DNA of 13,779 nt from an uncultured Lachnospiraceae bacterium. Its GTDB lineage: Bacteria > Bacillota > Clostridia > Lachnospirales > Lachnospiraceae. Made by a program: the position numbers and the translations under genes. The notes beneath the pieces were generated by a model. The model saw only the letters and a list, made by a program, of their open reading frames with translations, ran no database searches and had not been told where the DNA came from. Shown in pieces: positions 6,761-13,779 of this stretch (within the stretch, counting starts at the first letter, position 1; each line of letters begins with the position of its first letter). Location of the stretch: assembly GCA_910586645.1 (NCBI GenBank), contig CAJUIS010000041.1:1-13779 (forward strand). Reading direction: 5' to 3'.

Positions 6761-7750
6761 ATGAAATTGACAGGACGTCATTTTTTAAAATTGATGGATT
6801 ATACTTCGGAAGAGATTTTATATCTCATTGATTTGGCGGAGAAACTAAAAAAAGAAAAGAAACAGGGAATTTGTCACACTCATCTGACGGGAAAAAATAT
6901 TGCTCTGATTTTTGAAAAGACAAGCACGAGAACGCGTTGTGCGTTTGAAGTGGCCGCGCATGATCTGGGGATGCATGTGACGTATCTGGATCCGTCGGCT
7001 TCTCAGATTGGAAAAAAAGAGAGCATCAAAGATACGGCAAGGGTTCTTGGCAGAATGTATGATGGAATTGAGTACCGGGGATTTGAGCAGGAAATTGTAG
7101 AAGAACTTGCCAGATATGCGAAAGTTCCTGTCTGGAACGGGCTTACAAATGAATTTCATCCGACGCAGATGCTTGCGGATATGCTGACAATCCGGGAACG
7201 TTTTGGCCGTCTTAGGGGCATAAAGCTGGTTTATATGGGCGATGCACGCTATAATATGGGAAATTCCCTGATGGTTGTCTGTGCAAAACTCGGCATGGAT
7301 TTTACGGCCTGTACGACGAAAAATTATTTTCCAAAAGAAGAACTGGTCAGAGAATGCAGAAACATAGCAGAGAAGACAGGCGCAAAAATTACGTTAAGTG
7401 AAGACGCAGGGGAAGCGGTAAAAGGCGCAGACGTAATTTATACGGACGTTTGGGTGTCTATGGGAGAACCGGAGGAGGCATGGGAAGAAAGAATCAAAGA
7501 ACTGATGCCGTATCAGGTAAACGCCAGAGTGATGGAAGCTGCGGGGGAACACGCTATTTTTATGCACTGCCTTCCATCTTTCCATGATTTAAACACAGCA
7601 ATCGGCAGACAGGTATATGAAAAATTCGGCGTAAAGGAAATTGAAGTGACGGATGAAGTGTTTGAAAGCAAAAGTTCCGTCGTGTTTGACGAGGCGGAAA
7701 ACCGCATGCATACCATAAAGGCAGTTATGTTTGCTACGTTAGGAGAGTAA
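6761..7750 (+). CDS. argF: Ornithine carbamoyltransferase
   Basis: This 329-residue cytoplasmic enzyme makes citrulline from ornithine and carbamoyl phosphate for arginine synthesis, or runs in reverse in the arginine deiminase pathway. Visible signatures are the carbamoyl-phosphate motif STRTR (55-59), HPTQ (133-136), MGDARYNMGNS (159-169), the ornithine-loop motif DVWVSMGEP (229-237) and HCLPSFHD (269-276). The SMG and HCLP motifs separate it from aspartate carbamoyltransferase. No other arg or arc gene is adjacent, so anabolic (ArgF) versus catabolic (ArcB) use cannot be settled; argF is the default name. Six bases separate it from birA, whose ribosome site lies in its last codons. It heads a long operon, but no promoter is visible in the 66 bases before it. 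Confidence 0.94.
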   Translation: MKLTGRHFLKLMDYTSEEILYLIDLAEKLKKEKKQGICHTHLTGKNIALIFEKTSTRTRCAFEVAAHDLGMHVTYLDPSASQIGKKESIKDTARVLGRMYDGIEYRGFEQEIVEELARYAKVPVWNGLTNEFHPTQMLADMLTIRERFGRLRGIKLVYMGDARYNMGNSLMVVCAKLGMDFTACTTKNYFPKEELVRECRNIAEKTGAKITLSEDAGEAVKGADVIYTDVWVSMGEPEEAWEERIKELMPYQVNARVMEAAGEHAIFMHCLPSFHDLNTAIGRQVYEKFGVKEIEVTDEVFESKSSVVFDEAENRMHTIKAVMFATLGE

Positions 7751-7756
7751 ATCAGG

Positions 7757-8734
7757 TTGAAATCAAAAGTATTGGCTGCTTTAAGGAGCCGCAAAGGATA
7801 TGTTTCCGGACAGGAGTTATGTGAAAATTTGGGTGTTTCAAGAGCCGCCGTCTGGAAAGGCGTTCAGAAATTAAAACAGGAAGGATATCGGATCGAAGCA
7901 ATTCCGAACAAAGGATACTGCCTGATGGATTCACCGGATGTTTTAAATGCAGAGGAACTGAAAAATTTCCGGAAAACCGCATGGGCGGGAACGCAAATTG
8001 TCTATTATGATGTGACAGACTCCACGAATATACAGGCGAAGCGCCTGGCGGAAGAAGGGGCTTCCCATGGGACGCTTGTAGTGGCCGGACGCCAGGAAGC
8101 AGGACGCGGAAGGCGTGGGCGTTCCTGGGAGTCTCCGGAAAAAGACGGAATTTTTATGACGCTTTTGCTTCGTCCGGATTTTAAACCAAAGGAAGCGTCT
8201 ATGCTTACAATTGTGGCCGCAATGGCAGTGACGAAAGCCATTCAGACAATGTATGGCATCCGTGCCGGGATTAAATGGCCCAATGACATCGTATTAAACG
8301 GAAAAAAAATCTGCGGCATTTTGACAGAGATGAATACAGAGATTGATGCAATCAATTATGTCGTAGTGGGAATTGGAATCAATGTTTCAAACCGGAAATT
8401 TGAAAGCGAGGCTTCTTTTATTGCAACTTCGTTGGAAGCTGAAAGTGGGAAAACGATTCACAGGGCAAAATTAATTGCGGCTGTTCTGGAACAATTTGAG
8501 TTTTATTATGATAAATTCTGCAAAGCAAAAGATTTATCCGATATTATGGAAGAATACAACAGGTATCTTGTAAATATGGACAAGCAGGTGCGCATTTTGG
8601 ATCCGAAGGAACCGTTTACCGGAATTTCCAGAGGAATTACCGAAAAAGGCGAGCTGATTGTAACTGCAGAGAACGGCACAAAACTGGTGTCTTCCGGAGA
8701 AGTGTCCGTGCGGGGCATTTACGGATATGTCTGA
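7757..8734 (+). CDS. birA: Bifunctional biotin-protein ligase and biotin repressor BirA
   Basis: This 325-residue enzyme makes biotinyl-AMP and attaches biotin to acceptor carboxylases; the N-terminal DNA-binding domain marks the bifunctional repressor type. The winged helix-turn-helix is at about 1-60 (SGQELCENLGVSRAAVWKGV at 17-36). The ligase core has DSTN (88-91), the biotinyl-AMP loop GRGRRGR (116-122), KWPNDI (173-178) and GKKICGIL (182-189), and a C-terminal cap spans about 275-325. The start codon is TTG with AGGAGA (7741-7746) upstream; the next in-frame Met is residue 57 and would remove the DNA-binding domain. No biotin operator or biotin gene is seen in the window, so its targets lie elsewhere. 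The length is standard. Confidence 0.94.
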   Translation: MKSKVLAALRSRKGYVSGQELCENLGVSRAAVWKGVQKLKQEGYRIEAIPNKGYCLMDSPDVLNAEELKNFRKTAWAGTQIVYYDVTDSTNIQAKRLAEEGASHGTLVVAGRQEAGRGRRGRSWESPEKDGIFMTLLLRPDFKPKEASMLTIVAAMAVTKAIQTMYGIRAGIKWPNDIVLNGKKICGILTEMNTEIDAINYVVVGIGINVSNRKFESEASFIATSLEAESGKTIHRAKLIAAVLEQFEFYYDKFCKAKDLSDIMEEYNRYLVNMDKQVRILDPKEPFTGISRGITEKGELIVTAENGTKLVSSGEVSVRGIYGYV

Positions 8735-8744
8735 AAGGGGAATT

Positions 8745-9065
8745 ATGGATCAGCGGGAAATTGTATTGTGCGCCGCAAGCGCATATGAAAAAAAATTTTA
8801 TTTGAATCAGGAGTTTCAGGGACTTCCGCAGGGGATTAAGGATGAGCTGAAAATCATGTGCGTGCTTTTTACAGAAGACGTTGGCGGAGTCGTGGAGCTG
8901 ATATATGAAGAAGACGGAGAACTAAAATTCCGTACATTTGCAGATGAAGGGGATTATCTCTATGATGAAATCGGAAGCATACTGAAAGTCAAAGAGCTGC
9001 AGAGAGAAAAAACGGAACTGCTGGAATCCCTGCAGATGTTTTACAGGGTATTTATGGAGGATTGA
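8745..9065 (+). CDS. Small acidic conserved hypothetical protein between birA and coaX
   Basis: This is a 106-residue soluble acidic protein with no membrane segment and no catalytic motif that I can name. The N-terminal half reads as mixed helix and strand (CAASAYEKKFYLN, then IMCVLFTEDVGGVVELIYEE). The last 30 residues look like an amphipathic helix with LKVKELQREKTELLESL. An ATG at 8727 would add six residues and overlap birA by eight bases. I prefer 8745 because AAGGGG (8735-8740) is correctly placed for it. It ends two bases before coaX and carries that gene's ribosome site, so the two are probably translationally coupled. I recall a Lachnospiraceae protein of this size in this position (possibly DUF6145), but cannot verify that from sequence alone. 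Function unknown. Confidence 0.8.
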   Translation: MDQREIVLCAASAYEKKFYLNQEFQGLPQGIKDELKIMCVLFTEDVGGVVELIYEEDGELKFRTFADEGDYLYDEIGSILKVKELQREKTELLESLQMFYRVFMED

Positions 9066-9067
9066 TT

Positions 9068-9835
9068 ATGTTAGTGACGATAGATGTTGGAAATACAAAT
9101 ATTACATTCGGAGTTTTTGATAAAAAAGCGCTGGTTACGACATTTCGTATGACGACAAAACAGCTCAGGACTTCAGACGAATATGGAATTGATATTCTTG
9201 AAATGCTGGAGCGGAACAGGATTTTCGGAAAAGACGTGGAAAATGTGATTATCGCATCTGTTGTGCCGGACGTTATGCATTCTTTAAATAATGCAGTCAT
9301 TAAATATTTTGGCATTACTCCGGTGATTGTAGGGCCAGGGGTGAGGACAGGCATCCGCGTTGTAACGGAAAATCCAAAACAGATTGGAGCGGATCGCATT
9401 GTAGATGCGGCTGGTGCGTTTTCATTGTACGGCGGGCCTGTTTTGGTGCTTGATTTTGGAACTGCGACAACCTATGATCTGGTGGACGCTTCCGGAGCTT
9501 TTGTCGCGGGCGTAACGGCGCCGGGAATCCGCATCAGTGCGAAAGCGCTGTGGCAGGATGCGGCGAAGCTTCCAAAGATAGAAATTGAAAAGCCGGCGAG
9601 CATTCTTGCGCAGGAGACGATCAGCAGTATGCAGGCGGGTCTTGTTTACGGGCAGATTGGGCAGACGGAATACATTGTGCGGCATATGATTGCAGAGTCC
9701 GGCTATGAAAATGTAAAGGTTGTTGCGACGGGCGGACTTGGGAGGATTATTGCAAATGAAACGGACTGCATTGACATCTACGATCCAAATCTTACGTTAT
9801 CCGGACTGCAGTTGATTTTTGAAAAGCAAAAGTAA
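9068..9835 (+). CDS. coaX: Type III pantothenate kinase
   Basis: This 255-residue cytoplasmic enzyme phosphorylates pantothenate, the first step of coenzyme A synthesis. It belongs to the ASKHA fold, not the P-loop or type II kinases. Signatures are the N-terminal phosphate loop DVGNTN (6-11), the pantothenate site GPGVRTG (89-95), GADR (107-110, with the conserved Asp), DFGTATT (129-135) and the adenosine motif ATGG (220-223). The start is ATG 9068 with GGAGG (9056-9060) seven bases upstream; an in-frame TTG at 9062 has poor spacing and is rejected. The gene directly follows the small acidic protein and precedes dusB by 13 bases. The length is typical. Confidence 0.95.
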   Translation: MLVTIDVGNTNITFGVFDKKALVTTFRMTTKQLRTSDEYGIDILEMLERNRIFGKDVENVIIASVVPDVMHSLNNAVIKYFGITPVIVGPGVRTGIRVVTENPKQIGADRIVDAAGAFSLYGGPVLVLDFGTATTYDLVDASGAFVAGVTAPGIRISAKALWQDAAKLPKIEIEKPASILAQETISSMQAGLVYGQIGQTEYIVRHMIAESGYENVKVVATGGLGRIIANETDCIDIYDPNLTLSGLQLIFEKQK

Positions 9836-9848
9836 AGGATCAGATGAA

Positions 9849-10823
9849 ATGAAGCCTCTTACAATAGGAAACGTAGTTTTGGAAAATAATTTTATATTGG
9901 CTCCGATGGCAGGTGTGACAGACCTGCCGTTTCGCATTCTCTGCAAGGAACAGAAAGCGGGATTGATCTGTATGGAAATGGTAAGCGCAAAAGCCATTTT
10001 ATACAAAAATAAAAACACAAAGGAGCTGCTTACGATTGATAAGAGAGAACATCCGGTTTCTCTGCAGCTTTTTGGTTCGGATCCTGACATTATCAGTGAA
10101 ATTGCAAAGCAGATTGAGCAACTTCCGTTTTCTGTGCTGGATATTAATATGGGATGTCCCGTTCCTAAAATTGTAAATAACGGAGAGGGTTCCGCATTGA
10201 TGAAACAGCCGCTTTTAGCAGGACGTATTATCGAAAAAACTGCAAAAGCAATAAAAAAACCGGTAACGGTAAAGATCAGGAAAGGGTTTGACGACGCGCA
10301 TGTCAATGCGGTTGAAATGGCGCATATTGCAGAGGAATCCGGCGCCGCGGCAATTGCCGTTCACGGGAGGACAAGAGAACAGTTTTATTCCGGAAAAGCG
10401 GACTGGGAAATTATACGAAAGGTAAAAGAGGCTGTGCGCATTCCCGTAATTGGAAACGGAGATTTATTTACCGGGGAAGATGCGGTAAATATGCGGCGGC
10501 AGACGGGATGCGACGGATTTATGATTGGAAGGGGAGCGCAGGGGAACCCCTGGATTTTCCGTCAGATGCTCCATTATATGGAAACAGGAGAGAATCTTCC
10601 CAAACCTTCTATGAAAGAAATAACGGAACTTATGCTGCGTCATGCCAGGATGCTAATTGCATATAAAGGAGATTATACTGGAATACGAGAAATGAGAAAG
10701 CATGCCGCCTGGTATACAAACGGCTGCAGGAACGCTTCAAAGCTCAGGGCAAAAATCAATGAAACAGAAAGTTATGAAGAGCTTTTGGCATTATTTGAAG
10801 AAGTTCTTTCATATACTGAATAA
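9849..10823 (+). CDS. dusB: tRNA-dihydrouridine synthase, DusB type
   Basis: This 324-residue FMN enzyme reduces specific uridines in tRNA to dihydrouridine. The TIM-barrel signature APMAGVTDLPFR is at 18-29. The active-site Cys lies in DINMGCPVPK (C103), followed by NGEGSALM (111-118). FMN phosphate contacts are HGRT (172-175), GNGD (202-205) and IGRGAQGNPW (226-235). The helical tRNA-binding domain runs from about 240 to 324. The start is ATG 9849 with AAAGGA (9834-9839) nine bases upstream; longer in-frame TTG starts would overlap coaX and add an unconserved tail. A dusB-lysS neighbourhood is also known from Bacillus. The length is normal and all key residues are present. Confidence 0.95.
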   Translation: MKPLTIGNVVLENNFILAPMAGVTDLPFRILCKEQKAGLICMEMVSAKAILYKNKNTKELLTIDKREHPVSLQLFGSDPDIISEIAKQIEQLPFSVLDINMGCPVPKIVNNGEGSALMKQPLLAGRIIEKTAKAIKKPVTVKIRKGFDDAHVNAVEMAHIAEESGAAAIAVHGRTREQFYSGKADWEIIRKVKEAVRIPVIGNGDLFTGEDAVNMRRQTGCDGFMIGRGAQGNPWIFRQMLHYMETGENLPKPSMKEITELMLRHARMLIAYKGDYTGIREMRKHAAWYTNGCRNASKLRAKINETESYEELLALFEEVLSYTE

Positions 10824-10844
10824 AAAGATGTACAGGAAGGAAAA

Positions 10845-11480
10845 ATGTCAGGAAAAAACGGCGCAAAGATTAGAAATGCGGCAATATTTTTTTTAAAACG
10901 CACTTTATTTAAGGAAAAGCAGACGCAGAAAGAAGACGATTTACCGCCGGAAGAAGAAGAGGAAGAAAATCTGTTTCTGCCTCAGATCAGAGAAATTACA
11001 AAAGAGATTCTGAAAAAAAGGAAAATTCCTTACCATCAGTTTATGCCGGTTATTATTGACGGCAAAGATTCAGGAATCTCACTTTTGGCAGCGGAACTTT
11101 TAAGCAAAGATTTAAATCATTTGATTATTTTAACGGATCGGCCTGCATATTTTGAGGAATTTGCGGACAATCTGTATGAAGAACAGGGACTGATTGCGGA
11201 AATTTTTTTTAAGAGCAGGGAAAAGATAGAAGAGATAGCCAGACAGGAATTATATGGAAATCTGATATTGGATTTTGAGGAACGGAAAAAGAAATCGCTT
11301 GCCGGAAATTTTGAGAAAAAAATATATATTCCTGTTTTTAAACGACGGTGGGAACAGTCTGGAAACCTTGACATTGCTGTACCTATCGGGTATAATACAA
11401 TGATTGTCAGAGGCAGTGAAAATCCAAAAACGAGGCGCTGCCTTGATAAATTCGAGCGTGCTTTTTACGAAAATGAATAA
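10845..11480 (+). CDS. Unrecognised 211-residue protein between dusB and greA
   Basis: I do not recognise this protein. Residues 1-25 are basic with a short hydrophobic patch (AAIFFL), too weak for a clear membrane helix. Residues 30-42 form a strongly acidic stretch with six Glu in a row. The remainder alternates predicted strands and helices: FMPVIIDGK (66-74), HLIILTD (92-98), LIAEIFF (116-122), LILDFE (140-145) and a late AVPIGYNTMIV (178-188). This is the pattern of a Rossmann-like alpha/beta fold, but no nucleotide-binding glycine loop is evident. AGGA (10834-10837) is seven bases before the ATG. Gaps of 21 and 18 bases place it firmly in the operon. A role linked to translation or transcription is inference from position only. 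Confidence 0.8.
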   Translation: MSGKNGAKIRNAAIFFLKRTLFKEKQTQKEDDLPPEEEEEENLFLPQIREITKEILKKRKIPYHQFMPVIIDGKDSGISLLAAELLSKDLNHLIILTDRPAYFEEFADNLYEEQGLIAEIFFKSREKIEEIARQELYGNLILDFEERKKKSLAGNFEKKIYIPVFKRRWEQSGNLDIAVPIGYNTMIVRGSENPKTRRCLDKFERAFYENE

Positions 11481-11498
11481 AAAGAAGGGTAGATTAGT

Positions 11499-11978
11499 AT
11501 GGATAAGAAAAATATCTTAACGTATCAGGGTCTCAAAAAACTGGAAGATGAATTACAGGATTTGAAGCTGGTTAAACGGAAAGAAGTGGCTCAGAAAATT
11601 AAGGAAGCCAGGGAACAGGGCGACTTATCCGAAAATGCGGAATATGATGCAGCAAAAGATGAACAGCGCGACATTGAGGCCAGAATTGACGAAATTGAAA
11701 AAATATTGAAAAACGCAGAGGTTGTCGTTGAAGAAGAAGTGGAACTGGACAAGATCAGCATTGGGTGTACGGTTCTTATTCTGGATTGTGAATTTAATGA
11801 AGAATGTGAATATAAGATTGTAGGATCTACGGAAGCAAACAGTTTAAAAGGAAAAATTTCCAATGAGTCTCCGGTAGGACGCGCATTAATTGGAGCAAAA
11901 GTCGGAGACACGGTAAAAGCGGAAACACAGGTGGGAGATTTGGAGTACAAGGTATTAAAGATTCAAAGATCCATGTAG
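11499..11978 (+). CDS. greA: Transcription elongation factor GreA
   Basis: This 159-residue protein enters the RNA polymerase secondary channel and stimulates cleavage of backtracked RNA. The N-terminal coiled coil covers about 10-75, and the acidic tip motif GDLSENAEYDAAKDEQ (41-56) supplies D42 and E45, the metal-coordinating residues. The FKBP-like C-terminal domain (about 84-159) carries SPVGRALIGAKVGDTV (124-139). Three cysteines in one stretch (C90, C97, C103) are unusual for a family that generally has few. AGAAGGG (11483-11489) is nine bases before the ATG. The length is standard. It is followed by a 102-base gap and lysS. Confidence 0.96.
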   Translation: MDKKNILTYQGLKKLEDELQDLKLVKRKEVAQKIKEAREQGDLSENAEYDAAKDEQRDIEARIDEIEKILKNAEVVVEEEVELDKISIGCTVLILDCEFNEECEYKIVGSTEANSLKGKISNESPVGRALIGAKVGDTVKAETQVGDLEYKVLKIQRSM

Positions 11979-12080
11979 TGCGCAGGGATTTGTTTGAAAA
12001 TTTCATCCAAAGCATTTTTGAAATATTACGGAAAAATTTTTCAAATAGTTTTTGCAGAAGAAACGGTATGGGAGGAAAAA
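11979..12080 (+). other. AT-rich leader between greA and lysS
   Basis: This is the longest gap in the large operon. TTTGAAAATTT (11993-12003) can pair with AAATTTTTCAAA (12034-12045) with one bulge, giving a weak AT stem well before the ribosome site GGGAGG (12070-12075). No convincing promoter, terminator T-tract or T-box is present. An in-frame TTG at 11994 could in principle extend LysS by 29 residues, but the strong ribosome site before 12081 argues against it. Confidence 0.4.
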
Positions 12081-13580
12081 ATGGCAGAGCAGAAGAAGGT
12101 ACAGGAACAGGACATTAACCAGCTTTTAAAAGTACGCCGCGAAAAACTGGCGGAATTGCAGGAAAACGGAAAAGATCCTTTTCAGATTACAAAATTTGAT
12201 ATGACGCATCACAGCGCGGAGATTAAAGAAAACTATGATGAACTGGAAGGAAAAAACGTTTCGGCAGCAGGCCGCATGATGTTTAAACGTGTCATGGGAA
12301 AGGCTTCTTTTTGCAATATTCTGGATTTGAAGGGCAATATCCAGATTTATGTTGCAAGGGACAGTATCGGAGAGGAATCTTACAAAGATTTTAAGAAATA
12401 CGACGTAGGAGACATTCTTGGTATTTCCGGTGAGGTGTTTAAGACGAAAACGGGAGAGATTTCTGTTCATGCGTCTTCTGTGACATTGCTTTCAAAGAGC
12501 CTTCAGATTCTGCCTGAGAAATTTCATGGCTTAACGGACACGGATACCCGTTATCGCCAGCGGTATGTGGATTTGATTATGAACCAGGACGTCCGGGATA
12601 CGTTTATCAAGCGTTCGAAAGTAATCAGCAGCATACGCAGATACCTGGATGGCCAGGGATTTATGGAAGTGGAAACGCCCATGCTTGTTTCAAACGCCGG
12701 AGGAGCGGCGGCAAGGCCCTTTGAGACGCACTTTAACGCGTTAAATGAAGAGTTTAAGCTGAGAATTTCGCTGGAGCTTTATTTAAAGCGGCTGATCGTT
12801 GGCGGCATGGAGCGCGTATATGAGATTGGAAGGGTATTTCGGAACGAGGGCCTTGATACAAGGCATAATCCGGAGTTTACCTTAATGGAGCTTTACCAGG
12901 CTTATACGGATTATCACGGCATGATGGATTTGACAGAAAATTTATATCGGTATGTGGCCAAGGAAGTGACGGGATCAGAAGTCATCACGTACAACGGACA
13001 CGAGATGGATTTATCAAAGCCGTTTGAGCGGATTACAATGGTGGATGCGGTGAAACGCTACGCCAAAGTGGATTTTGATGAAATCCATACGACAGAAGAG
13101 GCGAAGAAACTGGCGGACGCGCATCATATCGAATATGAGGACAGGCATGAAAAGGGAGACATTTTAAATCTGTTCTTTGAAGAATATGTGGAGGATCATT
13201 TGATTCAGCCGATTTTTATTATCGATCATCCGATTGAAATTTCTCCGCTGACGAAGAAAAAACCGGAGAATCCGGAGTATGTGGAGCGATTTGAGTTCTT
13301 TATGAACGGCTGGGAGATGGCGAATGCGTATTCTGAGTTGAACGACCCGATTGACCAGCGGGAGCGGTTTGAGGCGCAGGAGAAGCTTCTGGCCGCAGGA
13401 GATGAAGAAGCGAACCATACCGACGAGGACTTTTTGAACGCGCTTAGCGTTGGTATGCCGCCAACCGGAGGGATTGGATTCGGAATCGACCGGATGGTGA
13501 TGATGATGACGGACTCGGCGGCGATTCGGGATGTTTTGTTGTTCCCGACGATGAAAACGCTTGGCGGAAAAGACCAGTAA
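12081..13580 (+). CDS. lysS: Lysyl-tRNA synthetase, class II
   Basis: This 499-residue enzyme charges tRNA-Lys. An N-terminal OB-fold anticodon-binding domain (about 55-140) precedes the class II catalytic core. Motif 1 lies near 180-205 (SSIRRYLDGQGFMEVETP), motif 2 near 250-270 (GRVFRNEGLDTRHNPEFTLM) and motif 3 at 458-477 (MPPTGGIGFGIDRM, with its Arg). ETPMLV and the lysine-site region NAYSELNDP (415-423) are as expected for LysRS-II. The start at 12081 is set by GGGAGG (12070-12075), five bases upstream. The length is close to E. coli LysS (505). Base composition is richer than the left end of the window: the 60 bases from 13321 hold 35 G or C. It is the last gene of the operon. Confidence 0.97.
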   Translation: MAEQKKVQEQDINQLLKVRREKLAELQENGKDPFQITKFDMTHHSAEIKENYDELEGKNVSAAGRMMFKRVMGKASFCNILDLKGNIQIYVARDSIGEESYKDFKKYDVGDILGISGEVFKTKTGEISVHASSVTLLSKSLQILPEKFHGLTDTDTRYRQRYVDLIMNQDVRDTFIKRSKVISSIRRYLDGQGFMEVETPMLVSNAGGAAARPFETHFNALNEEFKLRISLELYLKRLIVGGMERVYEIGRVFRNEGLDTRHNPEFTLMELYQAYTDYHGMMDLTENLYRYVAKEVTGSEVITYNGHEMDLSKPFERITMVDAVKRYAKVDFDEIHTTEEAKKLADAHHIEYEDRHEKGDILNLFFEEYVEDHLIQPIFIIDHPIEISPLTKKKPENPEYVERFEFFMNGWEMANAYSELNDPIDQRERFEAQEKLLAAGDEEANHTDEDFLNALSVGMPPTGGIGFGIDRMVMMMTDSAAIRDVLLFPTMKTLGGKDQ

Positions 13581-13605
13581 AATCAAGGGTTTGCGGTACT
13601 TGGAC

Positions 13606-13631
13606 TTGTAAACTACAACAAATTTACAACA
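13606..13631. repeat. Cluster of TTGTA/TACAA motifs downstream of lysS
   Basis: TTGTA (13606-13610) forms a small dyad with TACAA (13614-13618), and TACAACA occurs twice with an 11-base period (13614-13620 and 13625-13631). On the minus strand this gives TGTAAA-N5-TGTAGT, one base off a WalR-type box. No gene start is seen that it could serve. It may be chance. Confidence 0.3.
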
Positions 13632-13695
13632 TATCAAGGAACAAACTTTAACAGAAAAATAGCCTCTAAATTTGAAGGGCTGTTTGGGTACTTAC

Positions 13696-13735
13696 CCCCG
13701 GAAATGCTGCCATTTCAGGCACTTTCGGGGATTTT
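13696..13735 (+). terminator. Probable terminator of the argF-lysS operon
   Basis: CCCCGGAAATGC (13696-13707) pairs with GCACTTTCGGGG (13719-13730), 12 positions with one mismatch and one G-U pair, followed by ATTTT. The GC-rich base favours termination, but the T-tract is short. It lies about 115 bases past the lysS stop, so the transcript would have an unusually long untranslated end. The remaining 44 bases to the window edge hold no assignable gene. Confidence 0.65.
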
Positions 13736-13779
13736 GCTTATTGTATGAACTTGACTATGACAGACGCAAAGCGGCGTTT

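Noticed and set aside
11994..12080. A possible 29-residue N-terminal extension of LysS from a TTG codon.
   Set aside because: GGGAGG at 12070-12075 is ideally placed for ATG 12081, and the resulting 499 residues match the normal family length.
11979..12080. T-box or lysine riboswitch before lysS.
   Set aside because: The gap is too short and lacks the specifier-loop, antiterminator or terminator elements such leaders need.
13164..13637. A 157-residue minus-strand open frame over the end of lysS.
   Set aside because: It lies almost wholly antisense to the conserved LysS motif 3 region and has no recognisable domain or start signal.

Overview
The window looks like part of a low-GC Gram-positive chromosome, most likely a Clostridia/Lachnospiraceae-type Firmicute. 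The reasons are strong AGGAGG-type ribosome sites, AT-rich codon choice, sigma-A promoters of the TTGACA-17-TASTAT form, and the gene order birA / small acidic protein / coaX / dusB / greA / lysS. The genus call is inference. All 14 recognised genes lie on the + strand. No rRNA, tRNA, CRISPR array, insertion sequence or prophage was found, and no gene-free stretch exceeds 300 bases.

Region 1 (20-3299) is a three-gene ABC-2 exporter: one ATPase and two related permeases, each with a large extracytoplasmic loop. The second and third genes overlap by 14 bases. The substrate cannot be read from the sequence. The start of the operon and any regulator lie to the left of the window.

Region 2 (3300-4130) is a single-gene unit. 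It has a sigma-A promoter whose -10 box sits inside one arm of a 10-bp inverted repeat, then a seven-helix hemolysin III/PAQR-type membrane protein, then a strong terminator. Region 3 (4131-5731) is another single-gene unit: a secreted cell-wall hydrolase with two SH3-like domains and a SleB-type catalytic domain, ended by a hairpin terminator. Its promoter carries a perfect TGTAAC-N5-TGTAAC direct repeat, which matches the WalR (YycF) box consensus. This is the most informative regulatory signal in the window. Region 4 (5732-6735) holds an SPFH/band 7 membrane protein with a striking 11-residue repeat, followed by a hairpin.

Region 5 (6736-13735) is a tightly packed run of eight genes: ornithine carbamoyltransferase, BirA (TTG start), a small acidic conserved hypothetical, type III pantothenate kinase, DusB, an unrecognised 211-residue protein, GreA and lysyl-tRNA synthetase. 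Gaps are 2-21 bases except for a 102-base AT-rich leader before lysS. A hairpin about 120 bases past lysS probably ends the transcript. The run mixes cofactor attachment and synthesis (biotin, CoA), tRNA modification and charging, and transcript-cleavage rescue, so it is a housekeeping operon.

I see no convincing new multi-gene system. The points worth checking are the WalR-like promoter, the dyad at the PAQR promoter, the two uncharacterised operon members, and how the large operon is transcribed given a hairpin immediately in front of it.
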